A stretch of 64,000 nucleotides of DNA from CAVPDE01 sp963707125 (GTDB taxonomy: Bacteria; Desulfobacterota; DSM-4660; Desulfatiglandales; HGW-15): positions 620,001 to 684,000 of the forward strand of contig CAVPOU010000004.1 in the NCBI GenBank assembly GCA_963707125.1, written 5' to 3'. The notes under the pieces were generated by a model. It ran no database searches and was not told the DNA's origin. It saw nothing but the letters and a program-made list of their open reading frames with translations. Position 1 is the first letter of the stretch. Every line of letters starts with the position of its first letter. This document shows, piece after piece, positions 42,446 through 50,284 of this stretch. Position numbers and translations under genes: made by a program.

Positions 42446-42769
42446 GGGAATCTCCTGCTTGAAAATGTGGAGTCATGCGAGTATGGGAGCATTGGAGTAA
42501 TGGTTTGAACCCAGAGACTCCATCAAAGCTTCTGATTCCCGCACGCGCATGACTTAGCATGTCTGTCTCCTGTATTCTGTCTTCTGCATATCTTAGATAC
42601 TCAACTTTAGGCATATTTACCGATGTAGATTACCGAAGGAAAAGATTTGCGCGTTTAACAATTTTAGGCACGTTTGATAGCCTGCCTGCGCCGCCGCAGC
42701 AGGGGCTAGCAGGCGACCGTGACGTGGATGACTCATTAGGCACTTCGTTCAGACTTCAGCTAAAGGCAG

Positions 42770-43177
42770 TTATCTTTCCGAAGCCGAGAGCCACAATGCT
42801 GCTGCGACTCCCCACACGGCATTGAAAAAGAGCACGAACACCGGAGTCAGGGTCCCCAAGTCGAGGCCCATCAACCCCTTGTTCAACTGATAAGGGAAGA
42901 TCACAAAGAGCTGGACAATCGTCGGTCCGAGGCTGATGAGCAGCCCCTGCTGAAAAGGCCGGTTCTGGGCCAGAGGCAGCAGAAAAAGAATCCCCCATAT
43001 GCCGCCCCAGACAAGGCGCGGATAAAGCCAGGCCGGAGTGAAAGCAGGAGCAAGTTTGACTCCCAGTTCGGCCGTGATTCCGGCCCTTCCAAAAAGCCAG
43101 AGCACGGTACTGTTCACAAGAGCACCAAGGGCACCTGCAGCAAAGACCAGGGAAAGCTTGCGTATGAAGCTTTTCAT
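42770..43177 (-). CDS. Small integral membrane protein, function unknown
   Basis: 135 residues from ATG 43177 (MKSFIRKLSLVFAAG). Four hydrophobic stretches are visible (about 8-27, 48-66, 72-98 and 110-131), with short polar loops, so it is probably a four-helix inner-membrane protein. I recognise no family motif. A reading that begins 20 codons earlier is possible, but its extra residues are not family-like or hydrophobic. It borders the accessory island that begins at about 43.25 kb. Confidence 0.65.
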   Translation of the reverse strand: MKSFIRKLSLVFAAGALGALVNSTVLWLFGRAGITAELGVKLAPAFTPAWLYPRLVWGGIWGILFLLPLAQNRPFQQGLLISLGPTIVQLFVIFPYQLNKGLMGLDLGTLTPVFVLFFNAVWGVAAALWLSASER

Positions 43178-43263
43178 GAAAGCCACCTCATTGACCGGGG
43201 ATGGCCCGTCTATATCACAGAATAGAAGCTCTCTCAATGTGACTTTGTTGCAGGCACCAATCC

Positions 43264-43292
43264 TTGACTTTTCAACTCGTTGCGTGTTAATT
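43264..43292 (+). promoter_or_regulatory. Promoter of mini-gene unit 1
   Basis: TTGACT (43264-43269), a 17-nt spacer and TTAATT (43287-43292). The copy at 45221 keeps both boxes and the 17-nt spacing. The spacers differ but both carry a partial palindrome (CAACTCGTTG here, AACCGGTT there). Confidence 0.55.
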
Positions 43293-43318
43293 ACGATGAA
43301 CCTTTATCGAGGGCTTAC

Positions 43319-43414
43319 GTGCAAGAAGTAATTGTTCAAGCAATTCGTCTTGCATCTCAGACGTTCCGGCTCACGCCGTTGGACGACTATAACCCGAACG
43401 AGCCCGGTGGTTAA
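43319..43414 (+). CDS. 31-residue mini-protein, copy 1, unknown
   Basis: A GTG start sits 5 bases after GAGGG, and the frame ends at TAA 43414, four bases before a terminator. The peptide begins VQEVIVQAIRLASQTFRLTP. The second copy at 45276 differs mainly at silent positions: CTC/TTA, ACG/ACA, TTG/CTG and TCT/TCC all keep the residue, while CAA/GAA and GAC/GAC-GAA are conservative. That pattern favours a translated peptide. The same bases can also fold: TGCAAGA...TCTTGCA with an inner AATTG/CAATT stem. I know no matching family. Confidence 0.5.
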   Translation: MQEVIVQAIRLASQTFRLTPLDDYNPNEPGG

Positions 43415-43417
43415 TAG

Positions 43418-43450
43418 AAACCCCGTTCTCAATCCGAGAATCGGGGTTTT
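43418..43450 (+). terminator. Terminator of mini-gene unit 1
   Basis: Stem CCCCG-TTCTC / GAGAA-T-CGGGG followed by TTTT. The same architecture closes unit 2. Confidence 0.85.
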
Positions 43451-43620
43451 CCATTTTGTGTCGGAAAAAACTTGGACCTTTTGACCGAATTTGACAACTG
43501 TGAAGTGTACGGTAATTCTTCGTTTCCTATGCAAGCAAGCGGATGGTAGGTATGACCGCTGAAGCATAGAACCCAAGCGCGACTGATGCCGATGGATGGG
43601 ATTCCTGACCAAATTATTGA

Positions 43621-43731
43621 TGGGATGGTGCCCCGGCGACGCTTGAAGAGATGAAAAAACGTTTTGACGAATTCCTTGCCGAGTTAATGAAAGGTAAAGA
43701 TGCAGGCAAGGTCAGAATCATATTGGAGTAG
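43621..43731 (+). pseudogene. C-terminal fragment of an unidentified larger protein
   Basis: The frame WDGAPATLEEMKKRFDEFLA...KVRIILE ends at TAG 43731, three bases before the fic start codon, and is preceded by an in-frame TGA. It has the look of the extreme C-terminus of a large protein (helix, then a short basic strand). I half-recognise the ending as that of large ATPases of the DUF6079 kind, but this is uncertain. It is probably a remnant of a deleted upstream gene. Confidence 0.35.
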
Positions 43732-43734
43732 CCA

Positions 43735-44781
43735 ATGAAATCTTTTGATTCGGGCTTTCTTGAAAGACAGCCGATTACACAGAACATCCTCCAGACGGTG
43801 AGAAGGATCGCCGAATACAGGGGCAAACAGGATTTATTCAAGGCTCAGTCACCTCAGCTCCTTGAGACTCTGAGACAGGCAGCAATCATCCAGAGCACGG
43901 AGTCATCGAACCGCATAGAGGGCATCACGGCTCCACTTGAGCGGATCAAGGATCTGGTGGTAAAAAAAGCCATTCCCAAGAATCGCTCAGAGCAGGAGAT
44001 CGCCGGGTACAGGGATGTCTTGAACACGATCCATTCGAACTACTCCAGCATCCCATTTACAACGGGAATAGTTCTCCAGTTTCACCGCGATCTTTACAAG
44101 TTTTCCTCGGGGGACGGGGGGAAGTGGAAACCGGTAGATAACGAGATTAGTGAAACACGGCCCAATGGGACAAAATTTGTTCGATTCAAACCTGTACCCG
44201 CGTTTCAGACCCCTGAAGCCATGGCAAAGCTTCAGACGCAGTTTGATGCGCTTTGGCAAAAAGGCGATATCGAACCGCTTCTCCTCATAGCGAGCTATGT
44301 CCTAGATTTCCTCTGCATTCATCCTTTCTTGGATGGAAACGGCAGGATGGCTAGACTCCTGACTCTTCTTCTGCTTTACAAGGCTGGATACGAAGTAGGT
44401 CGCTACATAAGCCTGGAAAAAATGGTCGAGGAAACCAAAGAAAGCTATTATGACACTCTTCGGCAGTCTTCACAGGGATGGCATAAGGGGAAGCATGCCA
44501 TCCTCCCTTGGTGGGAGTATTTCCTGGGTGTGATGCTCCTGGGAGCCTATCGAGAATTCGAAGGCAGGGTGGGACTGGTAACGGCCAGAAGAGGATCTAA
44601 GACGGAAATGGCATTAGATACGATCAGGCGTTTTACGGGCGATTTCACAATACGTGATGTGCAAGAGCGCTGTCCCAATGTTGGCGTTGACCTGTTGAGA
44701 CGGATCCTTAGGGAAGAGCGAGCTGCGGGAAGGCTGGAGTGCTTGGGTCGAGGTCCAACTGCCAAATGGCGAAATAGGTAA
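43735..44781 (+). CDS. Fic family protein (probable AMP transferase)
   Basis: 348 residues. The Fic active site HPFLDGNGRMARLL (about 200-213) is complete, so AMP transfer from ATP to a target hydroxyl is expected. An inhibitory helix motif SSNRIEG (about 57-63, S/TxxxEG) lies in the N-terminal part, the arrangement of class II, self-inhibited Fic proteins. The last 70 residues (GDFTIRDVQERCPNVGVDLLRRILREERAAGRL) form a winged helix that may bind DNA. Chromosomal proteins of this type often accompany restriction or toxin genes. Here it lies between two copies of a mini-gene unit and upstream of hsdMS. Confidence 0.92.
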   Translation: MKSFDSGFLERQPITQNILQTVRRIAEYRGKQDLFKAQSPQLLETLRQAAIIQSTESSNRIEGITAPLERIKDLVVKKAIPKNRSEQEIAGYRDVLNTIHSNYSSIPFTTGIVLQFHRDLYKFSSGDGGKWKPVDNEISETRPNGTKFVRFKPVPAFQTPEAMAKLQTQFDALWQKGDIEPLLLIASYVLDFLCIHPFLDGNGRMARLLTLLLLYKAGYEVGRYISLEKMVEETKESYYDTLRQSSQGWHKGKHAILPWWEYFLGVMLLGAYREFEGRVGLVTARRGSKTEMALDTIRRFTGDFTIRDVQERCPNVGVDLLRRILREERAAGRLECLGRGPTAKWRNR

Positions 44782-45065
44782 AATACCTAATTAATAGGTA
44801 CTGAGCCGTTCCAGAATACCTATATAAGGCCGAAATAGCTCTAAGAAACCATGCCCTATTCTCTCTCAGTGGATGCCCTCGCGCAGCCAAAGCAGGTCTG
44901 TGAAGATCAGGCGCCGTATGGAGGCAGCGGAAGGAATTGAAATGAATTGGGTAATGATGACGAAAAGACATTCGTTAGCGGCTAAGTGCTTCGATTCGCA
45001 AATACGGTTACGTATTTTCAGACCCGAGGCCGGTAATTGCTCCCTCAGCACTAAGTCCTGAGGCA

Positions 45066-45087
45066 ATAAATTCGTCACCGAATTTAT
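45066..45087. promoter_or_regulatory. Perfect palindrome in the fic-hsdM gap
   Basis: ATAAATTCG-TCAC-CGAATTTAT, a 9-base inverted repeat with no T tract. The surrounding 440 bases (44782-45220) hold no gene I can support. Confidence 0.35.
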
Positions 45088-45220
45088 GACTCGATGGACT
45101 AAGCTACCCACTCCTCTTGCTCTCTCCACCACTCCAATGCTCCGTCTCTCCGTTATCGGTATCCCATGATCGCCCCACTCTATGCAATCGTCTTAGGCGT
45201 TGACGGCTGAGCAGGAAATC

Positions 45221-45249
45221 TTGACCTTACAACCGGTTATGTGTTAACA
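45221..45249 (+). promoter_or_regulatory. Promoter of mini-gene unit 2
   Basis: TTGACC (45221-45226), a 17-nt spacer and TTAACA (45244-45249), matching unit 1 in box sequence and spacing. Confidence 0.55.
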
Positions 45250-45275
45250 ATAGCCAACCTTTATCGAGGGCTCAC

Positions 45276-45374
45276 GTGCAAGAAGTAATTGTTGAAGCAA
45301 TTCGTCTTGCATCCCAGACGTTCCGGTTAACACCGCTGGACGAATATACCCTGAAGGTGGGTGGTAACCAATAA
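45276..45374 (+). CDS. 32-residue mini-protein, copy 2, unknown
   Basis: GTG start 5 bases after GAGGG; the frame ends at TAA 45374, directly before a terminator. The peptide begins VQEVIVEAIRLASQTFRLTP and ends with a tail (YTLKVGGNQ) unlike that of copy 1. Its unit lies 80 bases before the hsdM start. It could be a leader peptide, a toxin-like microprotein or part of a structured RNA. The synonymous substitution pattern against copy 1 favours translation. Confidence 0.5.
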   Translation: MQEVIVEAIRLASQTFRLTPLDEYTLKVGGNQ

Positions 45375-45375
45375 G

Positions 45376-45407
45376 ACCCCGCTCTCAAACTGGGAGACGG
45401 GGTTTTT
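45376..45407 (+). terminator. Terminator of mini-gene unit 2
   Basis: Stem ACCCCG-C-TCTC / GAGA-CGGGGT followed by TTTT, between the mini-gene and hsdM. Confidence 0.85.
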
Positions 45408-45453
45408 CATTTTATGCTTAGCAGGTCTGACCGAACCTGAGAAAAGGATCAGA

Positions 45454-47917
45454 ATGGCCATCAAGAAATCCGAACTCTACTCTCTCTCTGGAAAAGCTGC
45501 GACGAGCTGCGCGGGGGGATGGATGCCTCGCAGTACAAGGACTACGTCCTCGTCCTCCTGTTCATGAAGTACGTCTCGGACAAGGCGGCCAGCCAGAAGG
45601 GCTATCTGCTCGACGTGCCCAAGGGCGGCAGCTTCGCCGACATGGTCGCGCTCAAGGGCGACAAGGAGATCGGCGACAAGATCAACAAGATCATCGCCAA
45701 GCTCGCCGAGGCCAACGACCTCAAGGGCGTGATCGATGTCGCCGACTTCAACGACGCCGACAAGCTCGGCAAGGGCAAGGAGATGGTGGACCGCCTCTCC
45801 AACCTCGTCGCCATCTTCGACACCCCGGCGCTCGACTTCCGGAGCAACCGCGCCGAAGGCGACGACCTGCTCGGCGACGCCTACGAATACCTGATGCGGC
45901 ACTTTGCCACGGAGTCGGGCAAGAGCAAGGGGCAGTTCTACACGCCGGCGGAAGTCTCGCGCATTATGGCCAAGGTCATTGGCGTCGGCGACGCCAAGTC
46001 AGCCAACCAGACCATCCACGACCCCACTTGCGGCTCGGGCTCCCTGTTGCTCAAGGCGCACGACGAGGCCAAAGGCAGCACCGGTCTCGATCTCGCGCTC
46101 TATGGGCAAGAGATGGACAACGCCACCTCCGCCCTGGCGCGGATGAACATGATCCTCCACGACTGCCCGACGGCGGAGATATGGAAGGACAACACCCTCT
46201 CCAGCCCGCACTTCAAAGCGCCCGACGGCCGCCTCAAGACCTTCGACTTCGTCGTCGCCAATTTCCCCTTCTCCACGAAAGCCTGGAGCAACGGTTTCGA
46301 CCCGGCTAATGACCTTTACGGCCGCTTCGCCTACGGCATCCCGCCCAAGAAGAACGGCGATTACGCCTTCCTTCTGCACATCCTCACTTGTCTCAAGAGC
46401 ACAGGTAAAGGCGCGGTCATTCACCCGCACGGTGTATTGTTCCGCGGCGGAGCCGAAGCCACGATCCGCCGTGAGATCGTCAAACGCGGCTACATCAAGG
46501 GCATCATCGGTTTGCCGGCCAACCTATTTTACGGCACCGGCATTCCCGCCTGCATCCTCGTGCTCGACAAGGAGAACGCCCACGCCCGAAAGGGCATTTT
46601 CATGATGGATGCCTCGAAGGGCTTCATCAAGGACGGCAACAAGAACCGCCTGCGCGCCCAGGACATCCACCGCATCGTGGACACGTTCACCCGCCAGCTC
46701 GAAGTGCCGCGCTACTCCCGCATGGTGCCCCTCTCGGAGATCAGCGATCCCAAGAACGACTTCAATCTCAATCTTCCGCGCTACATCGACAGCACCGAGC
46801 CCGAGGACCTGCAGGACATCGACGGCCACCTGCGGGGCGGCATTCCCGATCGTGACATCGACGCGCTCGACCGCTACTGGCAGGTGATGCCCGCTGTCCG
46901 ACCCCTGCTGTTCGAGTCTGCGGGCCGCGCCGGTTACAGCCGGCTGAAGCTGCCGGCGGGTGAGATCAAGGCCGCTATCCTGGGCCATGCCGAGTTCGCC
47001 GCGTTCAATGCTTCCGTCACCGCGCTGTTCGAGAAGTGGAAGAAAGCCAACTCTCCGCGCCTCAAAGCCATCAAGCCCGGCGACCACCCGAAGGCGCTGA
47101 TCGAAATGCTCTCCGAGGAACTGCTGGCCATCTTCGGTAAAGCCCGCCTGATCGACCCCTATGACGTCTATCAGCACCTCATGGACTACTGGGAAGCGAC
47201 CATGCAGGACGATGTGTATCTGATCGCTCAGGCGGGCTGGGTGGATGCTGCGAAGCCGCGTCTCATCGTTGCGACCAAGGAACAGAAGAGCAAGGAGCAG
47301 CCTGACTTCACGGTGGGCAAGCAGAAGTTCAAGTCGGATCTGATTCCATCCTGCACTGCTGATCGCCCGCTATTTCACGGCTGAGCGGGCTGAGCATAGA
47401 AGCTCTTGAAAGCGAGGTCAGTGTATTCGATCAGCAGATCGAGGAGATGAAGGAAGAAAACTGCGGCGATGGCGGCCTGCTGGAAGAGGTTGTGGACGAG
47501 AAGGGCAAGATCTCAAAGAAGGCTGTGATGGCCCGTTTGAAGGAGATTGGTGGAGATGCTGAATACGCCGAGGAGCGCAAGGCACTGGAGAACTATGCTG
47601 CCCTGCTCGATAAACAGTCGGACGCCAAAGAACGGTTGAAAGCTGCGCAGGATGCACTGGAGGCCAAGCTGGCCGCGAAGTACGGAAAGCTCACCGAGAC
47701 CGAAATCAAGGCTCTCGTCGTGGATGACAAATGGCTGGCGCAACTCGCCGCCGATGTGCAGAGCGAACTGGACCAGGTTTCCCAGACCCTTACAGGCCGC
47801 ATCCGCCAGCTTGCCGGCCGGTACGCCACGCCGTTGCCGGAGCTCACGAAGGAAGTGGAAGCCCTCGCCGCGCGAGTGGAAGAGCACCTCAAAAAGATGG
47901 GGGCGATATGGAAGTGA
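45454..47917 (+). pseudogene. hsdM: Type I restriction-modification methyltransferase HsdM, three frame breaks
   Basis: An N6-adenine methyltransferase subunit, about 820 residues when joined. MAIKKSELYS opens at 45454. The frame shifts in a (CT)5 tract (45480-45489), after which LRGGMDASQYKDYVLVLLFMKYVSDKAA continues. The SAM motif DPTCGSGSLLLKA (45.98-46.06 kb) and catalytic NFPFS (near 46260) are intact. Two extra bases near 47350 (LIPS to ALLIARYFTAERA) and 47394 (to IEALESEVSVFDQQIEE) move the reading into the C-terminal helices (47447-47917). The gene is visibly richer in G+C than its neighbours, suggesting transfer. Losing one CT unit would repair the first break. The other two look like errors or decay. 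The end overlaps hsdS by 10 bases. Confidence 0.85.
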
Positions 47918-49167
47918 AGCCCGGCTACAAGCTGACCGAGGTAGGGGTGATTCCGGAGGATTGGATGGTCACCAGTGTTGGCGATGAGTTCTCAATCCAG
48001 TTGGGGAAAATGCTTGACACTGAGAAAAACGCTGGTGTGTCTAAACCCTATCTAGGTAACCGTGCGGTCCAGTGGGGTCGGATTGATCTAGCTGACATTG
48101 GCGTCATTAAACTCACCTCGTCCGATCTCCGGCGTTTTCGACTTCGAGAAGGTGACCTGCTTGTTTGCGAAGGAGGAGAGATTGGACGTGCCGCAATTTG
48201 GCGTGAGCCCATTGAGGAGTGCTATTACCAGAAGGCCTTGCATCGCTTGCGGCCAATTCGTGGATACAACGTTCAACTAATGCTTTATATGCTTCAAAGG
48301 TTGGCCTCAACCGGCTTTCTACTGAACTTTGTTACCCAAACGAGCATCGCCCACCTGCCAAAAGACAAGTTGCAGACAGTCCCCATTCCCCTCCCACCCA
48401 CCAAAGCCGAACAAGACGCAGTCGTGGAGGCGTTGGGGGATATGGATGCGCTGATTGGCGGGCTTGACCGGCTTGTTGCAAAGAAGCGCGACCTCAAACG
48501 GGCAGCCATGCAGCAGCTTCTCACCAGCCAGACCCGCTTGCAGGGCTTCAGCGGACGGTGGGAGGTGAAGCGGTTGGGAGACATTGGGGACATCACAAGC
48601 GCTGGCGTTGATAAGAAGAGCCGACCTGGCGAAATACCGGTCCGGCTGGTCAACTACCTCGACGTTTATCGGAAGGACTTCATCTCCTCTGACGACTTGA
48701 CCCATTGGGTAACGGCCCCGCCCCACCAATCAAGACGATGTGCTGTGCAAAAAGGGGACGTGTTCTTCACTCCTTCTTCAGAAACGCGTGACGACATTGG
48801 TATTTCCGCCGTGGCGATAGAAGACATTCCTGACGTTGCTTACAGCTATCACGTCGTCCGGTTGCGTTTGAAGGAGGATTGGGATTTGCTATTCCGAACC
48901 TATGCTTTTAAGACAAGGGCGTTTCTCGATCAGGCAGAAACGCTCTGCGATGGCAGCGGCACGCGCTACGTCATTTCACAGGGCAAGTTCAGGAGCATGA
49001 CTCTGAAAGTGCCACCTGTCCCGGAGCAAACTGCCATCGCTGCGGTGCTCTCCGACATGGACGCGGAGATCGGGGCGCTGGAGCGGCGGCTGGCCAAGAC
49101 CCGCGCCCTCAAACAGGGCATGATGCAGGAGTTGCTCACCGGGAAGACAAGGCTGACGGTCTCGTAA
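47908..49167 (+). CDS. hsdS: Type I restriction-modification specificity subunit HsdS
   Basis: 419 residues with two target-recognition domains, each followed by a conserved helical spacer: PLPPTKAEQDAVVEALGDMDALIGGLDRL (about 155-183) and PPVPEQTAIAAVLSDMDAEIGALERRL (about 368-394). The first domain starts VGVIPEDWMVTSVGDEF, the second FSGRWEVKRLGDIGDITSAG. ATG 47908 overlaps the end of hsdM, so they are coupled; a longer out-of-family upstream reading was rejected. No hsdR follows, so the unit, if active, could only methylate. The recognition sequence cannot be inferred. Confidence 0.93.
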   Translation: MEVKPGYKLTEVGVIPEDWMVTSVGDEFSIQLGKMLDTEKNAGVSKPYLGNRAVQWGRIDLADIGVIKLTSSDLRRFRLREGDLLVCEGGEIGRAAIWREPIEECYYQKALHRLRPIRGYNVQLMLYMLQRLASTGFLLNFVTQTSIAHLPKDKLQTVPIPLPPTKAEQDAVVEALGDMDALIGGLDRLVAKKRDLKRAAMQQLLTSQTRLQGFSGRWEVKRLGDIGDITSAGVDKKSRPGEIPVRLVNYLDVYRKDFISSDDLTHWVTAPPHQSRRCAVQKGDVFFTPSSETRDDIGISAVAIEDIPDVAYSYHVVRLRLKEDWDLLFRTYAFKTRAFLDQAETLCDGSGTRYVISQGKFRSMTLKVPPVPEQTAIAAVLSDMDAEIGALERRLAKTRALKQGMMQELLTGKTRLTVS

Positions 49168-49170
49168 AAA

Positions 49171-49280
49171 GCCGTCACCCCGGCGAAGGCCGGGGTCCAT
49201 GAAGTCGTAGCGAGTTGAAAACACTGGATTCCGGCTTCCGGTTTTCACCGGGAGAGGTTTCATTCAGCCGGAATGACGGA
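49171..49280. repeat. Palindromic repeat of the CCGTCA...TGACGG type
   Basis: GCCGTCACCCCGGCGAAGGC and the far-end GCCGGAATGACGG are inverted relative to each other. Inner GGATTCCGG and GGGGTCCA motifs are typical of this widespread intergenic family. It follows 4 bases after hsdS. Confidence 0.6.
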
Positions 49281-49391
49281 AAAAGGCGTTTTTCGACTTT
49301 AAGACTGTTGGGATGCAGTTGCCGGCAACGATTAGCAGTTGGATTCGCGGAGCATGGGACCATTCCGGCTGCATGTTTTCTGAATTGGGGG

Positions 49392-49619
49392 CTATGCGCG
49401 GGAATCCTTTGGTTCTGGCCGAGGATCGGGCACCTCGACCATAGTCATTTGGCTCCCTGGCTCAAAAGGGACCTGGGTGGCCAGCATATCTTGGGCGCCA
49501 ATGGCTAGAGATTTCAGAAGCTCTTCCTTTGTTCTCTCCTGAGCATTGACTCCCGGAAGATCGACTAGCCAGCCGATCCACCAACCATCGCTTTTTTTAA
49601 TGATCGCTCTGTACTTCAT
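49392..49619 (-). CDS. hicB: HicB family antitoxin
   Basis: 75 residues. MKYRAIIKKSDGWWIGWLVDLPGVNAQERTKEELLKSLAIGAQDML is the HicB fold (degenerate RNase H-like), including the WIGWLVDLPGV strand that matches the EGGFVAxxPELPGC region. The C-terminus (VEVPDPRPEPKD) is short and lacks an evident DNA-binding domain, so autoregulation is doubtful. It is the second gene of a hicAB pair on the minus strand, but the upstream hicA looks decayed. It could thus be an orphan antitoxin. Confidence 0.75.
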   Translation of the reverse strand: MKYRAIIKKSDGWWIGWLVDLPGVNAQERTKEELLKSLAIGAQDMLATQVPFEPGSQMTMVEVPDPRPEPKDSRA

Positions 49620-49627
49620 TCTGGGTC

Positions 49628-49798
49628 CTACCTCACAAATGGGATCTCAAGGTCTCTGCAGATTTTTCTTGCCAGCTCGTCAACAATCTCCCTGTGCCTC
49701 GGGGCCTCTGTCTTCAGGAAATCTTTCTGGAAAATAGTGTGCCTTTTCCGTTCCCGCAGCAAAAACGCACGATGGTGTTTCAAATGCTTAACAAGAAC
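49628..49798 (-). pseudogene. hicA: HicA-like toxin remnant
   Basis: The minus-strand frame reads LVKHLKHHRAFLLRERKRHTIFQ then EAPRHREIVDELARKICRDLEIPFVR and stops 8 bases before hicB. The PRHREI...LARKICRDLEIP ending and the hydrophobic opening fit the HicA/YcfA double-stranded-RNA-binding toxin family. No ATG, GTG or strong ribosome site opens the frame, and a TAA lies directly upstream. The N-terminus therefore seems destroyed, unless a TTG codon is used. Confidence 0.5.
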
Positions 49799-50053
49799 AT
49801 GCCTTTAAATATACATATTTTCTGCCAAAAGGTTCCTTCTGTCCTCACAGAAAAACTTCTCAAGACAGCATGGGGTCGGAGCCGTAGCCATTTGGGTGCG
49901 GCCGCGGTCGCCTCTCGCTATTCCTCCCCGTGCTCCCGCGCGGGGCATCCCGCCCGGCGGGCAAGCCTGGCGAAGGCGAGTGATTGAGTAATTTTGCTCA
50001 GTCATTGAGTAAAATTGATTATGTCTATTTAAGTCCCGTGATATAAGGCCGTT

Positions 50054-50209
50054 ATGAACTATGGACGCGCCCTTCTATCAACCATTCGCATGGATCTTTC
50101 AGGGCCGACGCCGGTCATTCATGTCCTGATCGGTCCCCGGCAGGTCGGCAAGACCACCTTTGCCCGACAGTATCATGGGGCCAGGTCTTGCTTTTTGACA
50201 TTCCAATAG
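50054..50209 (+). pseudogene. N-terminal fragment of an AAA ATPase
   Basis: 51 codons, MNYGRALLSTIRMDLSGPTP then VLIGPRQVGKTTFARQYHGA. The Walker A motif GPRQVGKTT is complete, but the frame ends at TAG 50209, so only the first strand and P-loop remain. It is the usual start of DUF4143-type ATPases. A full-length relative of that class lies just beyond on the opposite strand. The 255 bases before it (49799-50053) hold no supported gene. Confidence 0.55.
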
Positions 50210-50284
50210 ATTCAATGTGGATTTCATGCTAAAAGCCGCCTGAGTATGTTTTGGCTAACAAAGGATCAGAGCTTGCGGGCTGCC

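Noticed and set aside
44782..45180. Minus-strand 88-codon ORF between fic and hsdM
   Set aside because: No recognisable family or ribosome site; the sequence carries repeat-like GGAGTAATGG units and palindromes.
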